NCBI GenBank assembly: GCA_046704785.1
Contig: JBJKRF010000035.1
Location: forward strand, 1 to 46,146
Direction: 5' to 3'
Length of the DNA stretch: 46,146 bases
Origin: JBJKRF01 sp046704785
GTDB taxonomy: Bacteria; Chloroflexota; Anaerolineae; Anaerolineales; Villigracilaceae
In this document: piece after piece, positions 1 through 6,653 of the stretch
How positions within the stretch are numbered: position 1 is the stretch's first letter
How the letters are laid out: each line of letters starts with the position of its first letter
Notes under the pieces: model-generated
Told to the model about the DNA's origin: nothing
Database searches by the model: none
What the model saw: only the letters and a program-made list of their open reading frames with translations
Translations under genes and position numbers: made by a program

Positions 1-51
1 GCCTACACCCCCACATTTGCTCCCTTACCACGGGAAATCCCAAAGAATCTA

Positions 52-79
52 AAAAGCCAGCCCTTTTCGGCTGGCTTTT
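52..79. terminator. Bidirectional intrinsic terminator
   Basis: Perfect 11-bp stem (AAAAGCCAGCC at 52-62, GGCTGGCTTTT at 69-79) with a 6-base loop. T-rich sequence follows on the plus strand and a run of T follows on the minus strand, so it can end transcripts from either side. On the minus strand it lies just past the stop of the RTX-repeat gene and probably ends the riboswitch-controlled operon. Confidence 0.85.
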
Positions 80-107
80 GTTTTCAAAGATTCGACTTCG
101 AAAGTGC

Positions 108-503
108 CTATTGAACGGTCGTCTCACAGTTGTTGAACGTGTCTGTTCCGGCCCCGCCGATGCAAATATCTGTGCCGGTATTGCCGTCAATCGTATCATC
201 GCCTGCGCCGCCCAGGATGCAATCATCACCGCCGCCGCCATCGATGGTATCGGCCCCGCTGCTGCCTAAAATCAAATCGTTGCCACTCGTGCCGGTGATC
301 GTCCCGGCGCCGCTGACGACGTTGGTCAAATCCAGCGATGCGCAGGCAGCGGGTTTCAAGTCATTGGCGCCGACCAGTAAGTGGACGTCGCTCAAGCGGC
401 TGGACGGGACGTTATTGGTGGCGGCGACTGCCGAGACCACGCTGATGAAGGCCAGCAAGACCAACCCGAAGCCGGCCACACGCAGAAGAAGTCTGATTCT
501 CAT
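108..503 (-). CDS. Secreted RTX-type calcium-binding repeat protein
   Basis: 131 aa. The N terminus (residues 1-26) is a hydrophobic signal sequence after an Arg-rich start. Residues about 72-122 are glycine/aspartate-rich nonapeptide repeats of the haemolysin type (GTSGNDLILG, GGGGDDCILG, GGAGDDTIDG and similar), which in known proteins fold as a calcium-binding beta-roll outside the cell. Right after the signal is AATNNVP (27-33), which matches AAANTVP at the same positions in the secreted protein encoded at 2189-2557. It is the last gene of the minus-strand operon, 15 bases after the signal peptidase stop. Unlike true RTX exoproteins it is tiny and has no type I secretion partner nearby; Sec export and processing by the neighbouring peptidase is inferred. 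Cys residues within the repeats suggest disulfides. Confidence 0.75.
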   Translation of the reverse strand: MRIRLLLRVAGFGLVLLAFISVVSAVAATNNVPSSRLSDVHLLVGANDLKPAACASLDLTNVVSGAGTITGTSGNDLILGSSGADTIDGGGGDDCILGGAGDDTIDGNTGTDICIGGAGTDTFNNCETTVQ

Positions 504-518
504 CGACGACGCTCCCGT

Positions 519-2081
519 TTAAAACGATTCGTAATTGCGAGCAGGTTCCGTTTTCGTCGCCCTGGCCCGCCCCTCACGGATGATGAAACGATACGTGACG
601 CCGTCGTGTTGGACGAAATAATAATGCAATGAGTTGCGCGTCATGTGCAGGATCATCGCGCCGTGTCGTTCGGCCAGCCGCGCCAGGTCGTCGATGCTGG
701 TCACGTCGATAACTGATGCGAGCGACTCTAACCCACGCTCGTAGACATTCACCAACAGCGCACCGTAGCGCATCCGGATGGCGGCTTCCTGGCTGTCGCG
801 CGTCACCGTGTAGACGATCAGGCCAAGGATCAGGGCAGCGACCAGGGTCAGACTCAATCCGCCAATTGCGACTATGCGTGCTTCCCACACAGGCAGTTGG
901 AAATCCAATAGCGGTAACGAGTTCTCCACCGGGGTGCCGCTGGTTAGTATCCCAGACTGTGCGGTGCGTAACGGGTCGCTTTGTGTGCCGTCCGTTGCCA
1001 GGAAGAAATGCAGTTTGTCGAATTTAAAGATCAGTTCCGGGTCGAACGAATCCTGTAAAGTCTGACCATCGACTTGCCCCATGACCGAGACGTGGGGTAT
1101 GACTGCCAATGTGTAGAAACTGGGATAGAAACCGGTCTCCTGCTCGACGGTGGTTACCAGCGTTTCGATCTGGCACAGGTCCAGGGTTGCCAGCGCCGTG
1201 TAAGAGCTTCCGTTGAAGGCGGTAGTGGTCGTCAATGGAATGGTGCGCTGCCAGCCGCTCTGGTCGTCGCTAACCTGCGCCACAAGCTGCTGGGCGCCGG
1301 CAATGTCTTGGAGTTGGTCGCCGGCCAGGGTGTAAGAGAATCCCAGGTTCATGGCACAAGTCAGCTTTGGGAAGATTGGTTCGCCGGAATGAACCATGTC
1401 CGTGTCGTACACGCCCGGCGTTCCGGCGGCTGAGTAGAAAAAGACACCTACCTGTTGGTAAGGAACACTGCCGCCTGTGCGTGACAAGGGTGTCAGGAAA
1501 GCGTAGACTCCAAGCGCCAGGAAAACCAGCCCCAAAAAGCCGAGTGCCAGGAGGCCCCCTTCCAGGGCGCTTCCACCGGATGGCCTTTTCGTGGGTGCGC
1601 GCGTGTCTTGTGGTGTTTGTGTGAAAGAACCAGCCATAAAAATACCTCCTAGCAGGCCGACAACGATTGCCAGGTTGAGTGGTATGCGCAGCCATTGGAT
1701 AAATTTGCCGGCACCTGGAATGTGGATCCATAATTTTCCGACGATCTCTGCTTGCACGGGATGATAGGTGTCGATCCAGTCGTTATGATCGCCTTTGATC
1801 AAAAAATGGCCTGCTTGTTCTCCAACAATGCGATGAATGACGTACTCGCGTAACTGTGCGTTGCGATAGGTGACTATGTCGCCAATCTGGTATTGCTGCG
1901 CCTGCCGTACGATTGCCAGATCCCCCAGGTGAAAATTTGGCTCCATGCTGTTGCCGTTGACGATGACGTAGGTAGCCTGACCCCCCACCTGGGTGGGCGC
2001 GAACATGACCCAGGCAACAGTGGTCAGGAAGAGTGTCAGGATGGTCAGAAGAGAAGCGGGGGAACGCCAGTTTTGGGGCAT
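519..2081 (-). CDS. Signal peptidase I (SipW/ER type) fused to DUF5305
   Basis: 520 aa from the ATG at 2081; the frame stays open upstream to 2255 but that part overlaps the preceding gene and is basic and unstructured, so the ATG before MPQNWRSP is preferred. After a membrane segment (about 10-30) comes a peptidase S26B domain: NSMEPNF with nucleophile Ser45, then YVIHRIV with His83 where bacterial LepB has Lys, then IKGDHND. A Ser-His dyad is typical of archaeal, ER and SipW enzymes. A second part with two membrane segments bracketing an extracytoplasmic domain matches DUF5305, and a cytosolic tail of about 90 residues follows. It lies between two small secreted proteins that share a motif after their signal sequences, and it probably matures both. 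No good Shine-Dalgarno is seen. Confidence 0.8.
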   Translation of the reverse strand: MPQNWRSPASLLTILTLFLTTVAWVMFAPTQVGGQATYVIVNGNSMEPNFHLGDLAIVRQAQQYQIGDIVTYRNAQLREYVIHRIVGEQAGHFLIKGDHNDWIDTYHPVQAEIVGKLWIHIPGAGKFIQWLRIPLNLAIVVGLLGGIFMAGSFTQTPQDTRAPTKRPSGGSALEGGLLALGFLGLVFLALGVYAFLTPLSRTGGSVPYQQVGVFFYSAAGTPGVYDTDMVHSGEPIFPKLTCAMNLGFSYTLAGDQLQDIAGAQQLVAQVSDDQSGWQRTIPLTTTTAFNGSSYTALATLDLCQIETLVTTVEQETGFYPSFYTLAVIPHVSVMGQVDGQTLQDSFDPELIFKFDKLHFFLATDGTQSDPLRTAQSGILTSGTPVENSLPLLDFQLPVWEARIVAIGGLSLTLVAALILGLIVYTVTRDSQEAAIRMRYGALLVNVYERGLESLASVIDVTSIDDLARLAERHGAMILHMTRNSLHYYFVQHDGVTYRFIIREGRARATKTEPARNYESF

Positions 2082-2116
2082 GGGAAGGCCAAGTGCGCTT
2101 TTCGAGAAAAGGGAAT

Positions 2117-2168
2117 GGACCCGCTCCGAGGAAAATCTGGTTCGTGGAGGCTTGACTGGAGCGGGTCC
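2117..2168 (-). promoter_or_regulatory. Intercistronic hairpin (possible attenuator)
   Basis: Perfect 11-bp inverted repeat (GGACCCGCTCC at 2117-2127, GGAGCGGGTCC at 2158-2168) with a 30-base loop, in the 107-base gap between the secreted-protein gene and the signal peptidase gene. On the minus strand it is followed by ATTCCCTTTT, a weak T tract, so it could be a partial terminator or an mRNA-stabilising hairpin that lowers peptidase expression relative to its substrate. The structure is seen; the role is inferred. Confidence 0.55.
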
Positions 2169-2188
2169 GTTTTCAGAGGGGCTGTCAG

Positions 2189-2557
2189 TTAATTGCTGGT
2201 GGCGATGACGCGCAACTCGTCGATTGTGGAAACAGCCAGGCCGCTGGTATCGCATTGCCAGGTGTTCAACGACGTGTTGGTGCAGGTATAGAAGGTGCCG
2301 CCGGAGGAAACCAGTTGGGCGTCTACTGTGACGGCAGCAGAGTCAAGATCAAATGTGACGTTGTCGAGCGTGGATGGGTCGGTGGCGTTCAGATTGTAGA
2401 CGATGTTGGATACGCTGTATCCACTGACGGTGCCGGAGCCATCGCCGGCTTGTGTATTGGGCACGGTGTTGGCCGCAGCAAAAGCGTAGGCCGAACCGGC
2501 GAGGGCGATCACCAATAAGGCGACCAGAGCGATCTTAAAGTTGCGAGAGAGAAACAT
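2189..2557 (-). CDS. Small secreted protein, likely substrate of the adjacent SipW-type peptidase
   Basis: 122 aa. The start at 2557 is chosen because GGAAAGGAAGT lies just upstream; the frame extends further but without support. Residues 1-26 form a signal sequence ending GSAYAFAAAN, reminiscent of SipW-cognate signals. AAANTVP (27-33) matches the RTX protein at 108-503 in sequence and position. The mature part is Thr/Ser/Asn/Val-rich, probably a beta-sandwich, with two Cys residues (YTCTNTS, WQCDTS) that may form a disulfide. It is the first gene after the c-di-GMP riboswitch, about 215 bases downstream of the riboswitch terminator. The family is not recognised by name; TasA/CalY-like fibre or matrix function is a guess from context only. 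Confidence 0.7.
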   Translation of the reverse strand: MFLSRNFKIALVALLVIALAGSAYAFAAANTVPNTQAGDGSGTVSGYSVSNIVYNLNATDPSTLDNVTFDLDSAAVTVDAQLVSSGGTFYTCTNTSLNTWQCDTSGLAVSTIDELRVIATSN

Positions 2558-2772
2558 GCTGTACTTCCTTTCCAAGTAAATAGTTTGGGTTGATATTTTT
2601 TGCACCTGGTGTGGCAGCGAGCGCGTGAGTTTCACTGCCTGAACAAATAACAACTCGGTGTGAATTGTTGGTGTCTGTTCACCTCCTGATGAAGCGGTCC
2701 TGCTCGTCCCGGTTCCGTTCCATCACTAAGAAAGGATTGGTACGTCTCACGCAAGACATCCAAATAAAGAAA

Positions 2773-2790
2773 CCTGGCTTTTCAGCCAGG
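2773..2790 (-). terminator. Riboswitch expression-platform terminator
   Basis: On the minus strand CCTGGCT-GAAA-AGCCAGG forms a 7-bp stem with a 4-base loop, followed by TTTCTTTATTTG. It sits about 30 bases after the c-di-GMP aptamer and before the first gene of the operon. Its left arm plus one more base (GGCCTGGC, 2785-2792) is complementary over 8 bases to GCCAGGCC in the 3' part of the aptamer (2827-2834), which gives a mutually exclusive antiterminator pairing. Confidence 0.75.
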
Positions 2791-2814
2791 CCGTAGATAC
2801 GCAAAGATGGAAAT

Positions 2815-2903
2815 TTGATCTTCGGCGGCCTGGCAGTCTTGGTCGCGCTTGCGACGGTAGACCCATGGCTTTGCGTCGCCGGGTTTCCCCGGTTTTGCCT
2901 TTA
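2815..2903 (-). ncRNA. c-di-GMP-I (GEMM) riboswitch aptamer
   Basis: Read on the minus strand the segment has the GEMM-I landmarks in order: GGCAAAACC; a hairpin CCGGG-GAAA-CCCGG with a GNRA tetraloop; GACGCAAAGCC; GGGTCTACC; a variable stem GTCGC/GCGAC; then CAAGACTGCCAGGCCGCCGA. The family is a class I cyclic di-GMP riboswitch, which often controls motility, surface or matrix genes. Downstream is a terminator hairpin and then the secreted-protein/SipW-type peptidase/RTX operon. An open frame running antisense to this element (2747-3226, minus) is therefore not called as a gene. Recognition is by eye; a covariance search would settle it. Confidence 0.85.
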
Positions 2904-3152
2904 ATCGGATGTTGACTTGCATTGTCAGTATACTGCGCCAGACATTGCAACCGCTTAACATTCAGCTTCTTGAACGTTGCAAAAGGATTGTAAAAGGTCG
3001 TTTTTAGCGTATAACGATCCGAATTTCCCCATTCTACATCGAGTCGGGAACGCTCACGATACTTTATAATAGGCTTTGTTCGCAGTTTGGAAGAGGCTGT
3101 GAACAAAGTATGTTTAACGTTAGGCATCACATCAACCCGGATGGAAAAAAAC

Positions 3153-3635
3153 ATGAAGGCTACGCCATCGCGTGAAATCACCCTGCGTTTTCTTGCCGAA
3201 CCCACGGACGTTAATTTCGGCGGCAAGGTACATGGCGGCGCCGTAATGAAGTGGATCGACCAGGCGGCCTATGCCTGCGCCGCAGGCTGGAGCGGCAACT
3301 ATTGTGTTACGGTTTATGTCGGTGGGATTCGCTTCTTCAAACCGGTATTGATCGGCCAGGTGGTCGAAGCGTGGGCTCGATTGATCCATACCGGCAGGAC
3401 CAGCATGCACATTGCCGTGGACGTGTATTGCCGCGATCCCAAAGCCAGCGAAACGGTCAAAGCCACACATTGCATTATTATCTTCGTCGCGGTAGACAGC
3501 GCCGGCCAGCCGGTGGACGTGCCACACTGGGAACCACAAAACGACGAGGACCGCGCCCTCGAAAAATATGCCTTGCGCCTGATGGACCTGCGCAAAGCCA
3601 TCGAGCAGGAGATGCAACCCCATTTGCAAGATTGA
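3153..3635 (+). CDS. Hotdog-fold acyl-CoA thioesterase
   Basis: 160 aa from the ATG at 3153. An in-frame ATG at 3141 is possible; the start at 3153 has GGA about 8 bases upstream. The domain is of the acyl-CoA hydrolase/YciA type: the stretch around residues 20-45 contains NFGGKVHGG, AVMKWID and AAYACAA, which form the hotdog helix and active-site edge, followed by strands with VTVYVGGIRFFKPV. These enzymes hydrolyse acyl-CoA to free acid and CoA in the cytosol. A TATAAT box lies at 3065-3070. The stop abuts the next gene, so thioesterase, GNAT and methylmalonyl-CoA epimerase are probably co-transcribed. Substrate is not predictable. Confidence 0.85.
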   Translation: MKATPSREITLRFLAEPTDVNFGGKVHGGAVMKWIDQAAYACAAGWSGNYCVTVYVGGIRFFKPVLIGQVVEAWARLIHTGRTSMHIAVDVYCRDPKASETVKATHCIIIFVAVDSAGQPVDVPHWEPQNDEDRALEKYALRLMDLRKAIEQEMQPHLQD

Positions 3636-3638
3636 GTG

Positions 3639-4115
3639 ATGAGCTATTCCATTCGCACGGCCCAATTTTTTGATACGCCCGCCATTGCCGGGCTTCTGCG
3701 CGAGGTTGGCTGGTTTGACGCCATCAACCGGATGTCACCACAACAGGCTGCCGAACACATCCAGGAGCAACTGGCGCATTGCCTGGCCGACGACAGCCAT
3801 TCCGTCTACGTTGGCGTGGATCAACAGGCCGACGTGCTTGGCTATGTCGATGTGCATTGGCTGCCCTATCTGTTCCTGCCCGGCCTGGAAGGATTCGTCT
3901 CTGACCTGTTCGTGCGTCCCTCGGCGCGAGGGCAAGGCCTGGGCGCGGCTCTGCTCGAAACGGTCAAAGCCGAGGCGCAAAAACGCGGCGCCTATCGTCT
4001 GTCCCTGCTCAATGGCCGGCACCGCGAATCCTATACGCGCAGCTTTTATCAAAAACAAGGTTGGGAAGAGCGCCTGACGATGGCGAATTTCGTCTATATT
4101 TTGCCCGAGGACTGA
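3639..4115 (+). CDS. GNAT family N-acetyltransferase
   Basis: 158 aa from the ATG at 3639; a GTG directly before it (3636) is an alternative. It begins within four bases of the thioesterase stop, implying translational coupling. The GNAT acetyl-CoA loop is clear: VRPSARGQGLGAALLETVKAE, i.e. the R/Q-x-x-G-x-G/A pattern, preceded by LEGFVSDLFV as strand 4. The C-terminal part with YTRSFYQKQGW is the usual strand 6-7 region. Acetyl-CoA-dependent acylation of an amine is expected, but the substrate cannot be told from sequence. Confidence 0.85.
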   Translation: MSYSIRTAQFFDTPAIAGLLREVGWFDAINRMSPQQAAEHIQEQLAHCLADDSHSVYVGVDQQADVLGYVDVHWLPYLFLPGLEGFVSDLFVRPSARGQGLGAALLETVKAEAQKRGAYRLSLLNGRHRESYTRSFYQKQGWEERLTMANFVYILPED

Positions 4116-4126
4116 AGAGGAAACCC

Positions 4127-4531
4127 ATGCCCATCATCAAACAGATCAACCACGTCGCCATCGTTGTCGACGACATGCAAAAATCGCTTTCCTTCTGGCG
4201 CGACGCGCTTGGCATCAACCTGCACGAATTGCGCGACGTGCCCGCCGAAGCCTCAAAGGTGGCATTTTTGCCACTGGCAGGCAGCGAGATCGAACTCGTC
4301 CAGCCCACGACCGACGATTCTGGCATCGCCAAATACCTTGCCAAACGCGGCCCCGGCATGCACCACCTATGCCTCGAAGTGGACGACATCGCCGTGATGC
4401 TGGCGCAACTCAAAGCCAGGGGCGTGCGCCTGATCAACGAAGCGCCGCGCACTGCCGCTGACGGCAAGCAATACGCCTTCATCCATCCTGAATCCACCGG
4501 CGGCGTGTTGGTGGAACTTTATCAACTCTAA
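4127..4531 (+). CDS. mce: Methylmalonyl-CoA epimerase
   Basis: 134 aa, the normal length. The ATG at 4127 has GAAGAGG six bases upstream. The protein is a vicinal-oxygen-chelate (glyoxalase-like) fold with two beta-alpha-beta-beta-beta units. Likely metal ligands are His9 (INHVAIVV), His79 or His80 (GMHHLCLEV) and Glu130 (GVLVELYQL), and RGPGMHHLCLEVDD is the family signature. It interconverts (2R)- and (2S)-methylmalonyl-CoA in propionate metabolism. No mutase subunits are in the window. It lies 11 bases after the GNAT gene in the same orientation. Confidence 0.88.
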   Translation: MPIIKQINHVAIVVDDMQKSLSFWRDALGINLHELRDVPAEASKVAFLPLAGSEIELVQPTTDDSGIAKYLAKRGPGMHHLCLEVDDIAVMLAQLKARGVRLINEAPRTAADGKQYAFIHPESTGGVLVELYQL

Positions 4532-4563
4532 TAGCAGGAGCGATTCACCTGGATGCTACTACT

Positions 4564-5958
4564 TTGCGGGAAAATTGTGGATTGGAATTAGGGCGGACTC
4601 TGGTCGTTGGCGTTTCCGGCGGCCCCGACAGCCTGGCCCTTTTACATTTTCTGCACGCATCGGGCTACCCGTTGCTGTGTGCCACGTTTAATCATCGTTT
4701 ACGCCCCGAAGCCGAGGCCGAGGTCGCGCACGTCGGGGAGATTGCCGCAGGGTTGGGTGTGCCCTTCGTCAGCGAGTCGGCTGATGTGAAGGCCTTTGCC
4801 CGCGCTCAGGGCCTGTCCCTTGAAGAAGCTGCCCGCACCTTGCGCTACCGCTTCCTGTTTGCGCAAGCGCGCAAAGAAAAGGCCCAGGCCGTGGCAGTTG
4901 GGCACACTGCCGACGACCAGGTCGAAACGGTGCTGATGCACTTCCTGCGCGGCGCGGGCTTATCTGGTCTGAAAGGCATGCCATACCGCACGGTTTTGCC
5001 CGTTTTCGACACGGAGATTCCGTTGGCGCGTCCGCTGCTAGATTGGTGGCGAAACGATACCGAGGCGTACTGCCGCGCGCATAGTCTGGCATTCGTCGAA
5101 GATGCCAGCAACGCCGAGACGACCTATTTCCGCAACCGCTTGCGCCATACGCTGATTCCGGCCCTGGAAGCCTACAACCCGCAGGTCAAACAAGCGCTGT
5201 GGCGCACCGCTTTGAGCCTGCAAGGCGATGACGAGATCATCCGCAATAACGTCGGCGGCGTGTGGAACGCTTGCGTCGAGCAGCAGGGCCAGGGTTTTAT
5301 TTCCTTCAACCGCAGCCTGCTGCATATCCTGTCGCCGGGGCTGCGCCGGCGGGTGATTCTGCGCGCAGCCGGCCAACTGCGCCCCGACTTGCGCGATATG
5401 GGTTACGAAGCGCTCGAACGCGCGGCAGCTTTCATTGATGCACCGCTCGACCGGCAAATCGATCTGGCCGGTGGGCTCTACTTGTTCCACGAGGGGGCGC
5501 TCGTCTATGTGGCGTGCTACGAGGCAGACCTGCCCGCCGGGCAGTGGCCGCAGGTGAACGGCGTAGTGAAGCTCGAAGGGGAGTGTGTGACGTTGGGAGC
5601 CGGTTGGGCGCTGTCGCTGGCGGAATTATCGGGGGAAACGGCGCTGGCCGAAGCGCAGAAAAACGGCGATCCGTTTACAGCCTGGTTGGATGCGGATTTA
5701 ACGGAGGGCCGCTTACAGGTGCGTGCGAGGCGTTGGGGTGATCGGTTAGAGCCGCTGGGCCTGCCCGGGAAGTCGGTCAAACTCTCGGACCTGTTCATCA
5801 ATCTCAAAATTCCAAAAAGGGCTCGAGAAAACTGGCCGCTGGTTTGTGCAGACGAGCAGATTGCCTGGGTGGCAGGACTGCGGCCGGGATATGCTTTTCG
5901 CGTGACGGAGGAAACGCGCCGGGCGGTTAAATTGACTTTGCGAAAGCTGAAGAACTGA
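4564..5958 (+). CDS. tilS: tRNA(Ile)-lysidine synthase
   Basis: 464 aa. It modifies cytidine 34 of the CAU anticodon of tRNA-Ile2 with lysine, using ATP. The PP-loop VVGVSGGPDSLALLHF is at about residues 14-29, followed by CATFNHRLRPEAEAE and AVGHTADDQVETVLMHFLRGAG, the TilS motifs. The C-terminal domain (about 380-464) ends with the typical RRWGDRLEPLG and PLVCADEQIAWVAGLRPG. The start is uncertain: the TTG at 4564 keeps a short N terminus, while an in-frame CTG at 4549 lies eight bases after AGGAG (4536-4540) and may be the real start. An ATG at 4553 is out of frame. It follows mce by about 30 bases. Confidence 0.92.
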   Translation: MRENCGLELGRTLVVGVSGGPDSLALLHFLHASGYPLLCATFNHRLRPEAEAEVAHVGEIAAGLGVPFVSESADVKAFARAQGLSLEEAARTLRYRFLFAQARKEKAQAVAVGHTADDQVETVLMHFLRGAGLSGLKGMPYRTVLPVFDTEIPLARPLLDWWRNDTEAYCRAHSLAFVEDASNAETTYFRNRLRHTLIPALEAYNPQVKQALWRTALSLQGDDEIIRNNVGGVWNACVEQQGQGFISFNRSLLHILSPGLRRRVILRAAGQLRPDLRDMGYEALERAAAFIDAPLDRQIDLAGGLYLFHEGALVYVACYEADLPAGQWPQVNGVVKLEGECVTLGAGWALSLAELSGETALAEAQKNGDPFTAWLDADLTEGRLQVRARRWGDRLEPLGLPGKSVKLSDLFINLKIPKRARENWPLVCADEQIAWVAGLRPGYAFRVTEETRRAVKLTLRKLKN

Positions 5959-5980
5959 AGCGGTGAGGCGGATACGTGCG

Positions 5981-6008
5981 AAAGAGCGGAATCTCTCATC
6001 CGCTCTTT
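5981..6008. terminator. Bidirectional terminator between tilS and marR-type gene
   Basis: Inverted repeat AAAGAGCGGA (5981-5990) and TCCGCTCTTT (5999-6008), 8-base loop, followed by TTTTTTGATT on the plus strand and ending in a T run on the minus strand. It lies between convergent tilS and the MarR-family gene, and the MarR stop codon (5996-5998) falls inside the loop. Confidence 0.8.
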
Positions 6009-6430
6009 TTTGATTCTATGGGAACCTCGCTGATATGTCCCAATAAGCTGTGTAATTGTGGCCCAAGGCGACGAAGTTCCTCGCGGTGGGTGGCTGAAAG
6101 TTTTTCGAGCAGGTTGGTGCCGTTACCGGTAAGTGAAATGAGAACCTGGCGGCGGTCATCTTGTGCCTGGACGCGGCGAATCAATCCTTGCCTTTCAAGG
6201 CGGTCGGCCAGCCCAACAGCACTGTGATGGCGAATCTGTAGGCGTTCAGCCAGCTCTCCGATGGTAATCTGTTCACGCCCCGGGAAACCTTTGATTGCCA
6301 GTAAGGCTTGATGTTGCTGGGGGGTCAGACCGGCCTGTTCGGCAGCTTTTTCGCTGAAGTGAAGGAAGCGTCGTAATGTATAACGGAATTTGGCCAGTGC
6401 CTCGTACTCAACTTTGGAAATAATGGGCAT
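5996..6430 (-). CDS. MarR family transcriptional regulator
   Basis: 144 aa. The start at 6430 follows a strong AGGAGG seven bases upstream; the open frame extends 30 codons further without support. The winged helix-turn-helix is clear: LTPQQHQALLAIKG, ITIGELAERLQIRHHSAVGLADRLERQGL, then the wing with RRVQAQDDRRQVLISLTGNG. MarR dimers usually bind short palindromes and repress divergent genes until a ligand binds. Here the divergent neighbour is a ClC transporter, and a near-perfect 13-bp palindrome lies in its promoter (6484-6496). Control of the ClC gene and of itself is inferred. Confidence 0.85.
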   Translation of the reverse strand: MPIISKVEYEALAKFRYTLRRFLHFSEKAAEQAGLTPQQHQALLAIKGFPGREQITIGELAERLQIRHHSAVGLADRLERQGLIRRVQAQDDRRQVLISLTGNGTNLLEKLSATHREELRRLGPQLHSLLGHISEVPIESKKSG

Positions 6431-6474
6431 GACGAGCCTCCTGTATGAGTCAATGGATTGTATCGCAAAAGAGA

Positions 6475-6503
6475 TTGATTTACATCGTAATACGATATAT
6501 AAT
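6475..6503 (+). promoter_or_regulatory. ClC-gene promoter with embedded palindrome
   Basis: A -35 box TTGATT (6475-6480), a 17-base spacer and a -10 box TATAAT (6498-6503) point toward the ClC gene. Inside the spacer is ATCGTAATACGAT (6484-6496), a palindrome with one central base. Its position suits occlusion of RNA polymerase by the divergent MarR-type repressor. Boxes and dyad are read directly; the binding assignment is inference. Confidence 0.65.
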
Positions 6504-6653
6504 CGTCCGGTTTTATCCAATTTCGGCTCTCCCGTTCATGGTGGTAAAACCTGAACCACGACGGCCACTATTTGAAAGCGGTTGAGCCCCAATTTCTTGC
6601 TGGAGTTTTATGCGGGTGTGAAGATAGTTTGACTTTTAAGGAGGTAGCTATTT

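Noticed and set aside
2082..2255. N-terminal extension of the signal peptidase frame
   Set aside because: It overlaps the preceding secreted-protein gene and the intercistronic hairpin and encodes an Arg/Pro-rich stretch; the ATG at 2081 gives a normal peptidase start.
2747..3226. Open frame of 159 codons on the minus strand
   Set aside because: It covers the c-di-GMP riboswitch and its terminator, has no recognisable domain and a basic low-quality composition; the RNA explains the sequence better.
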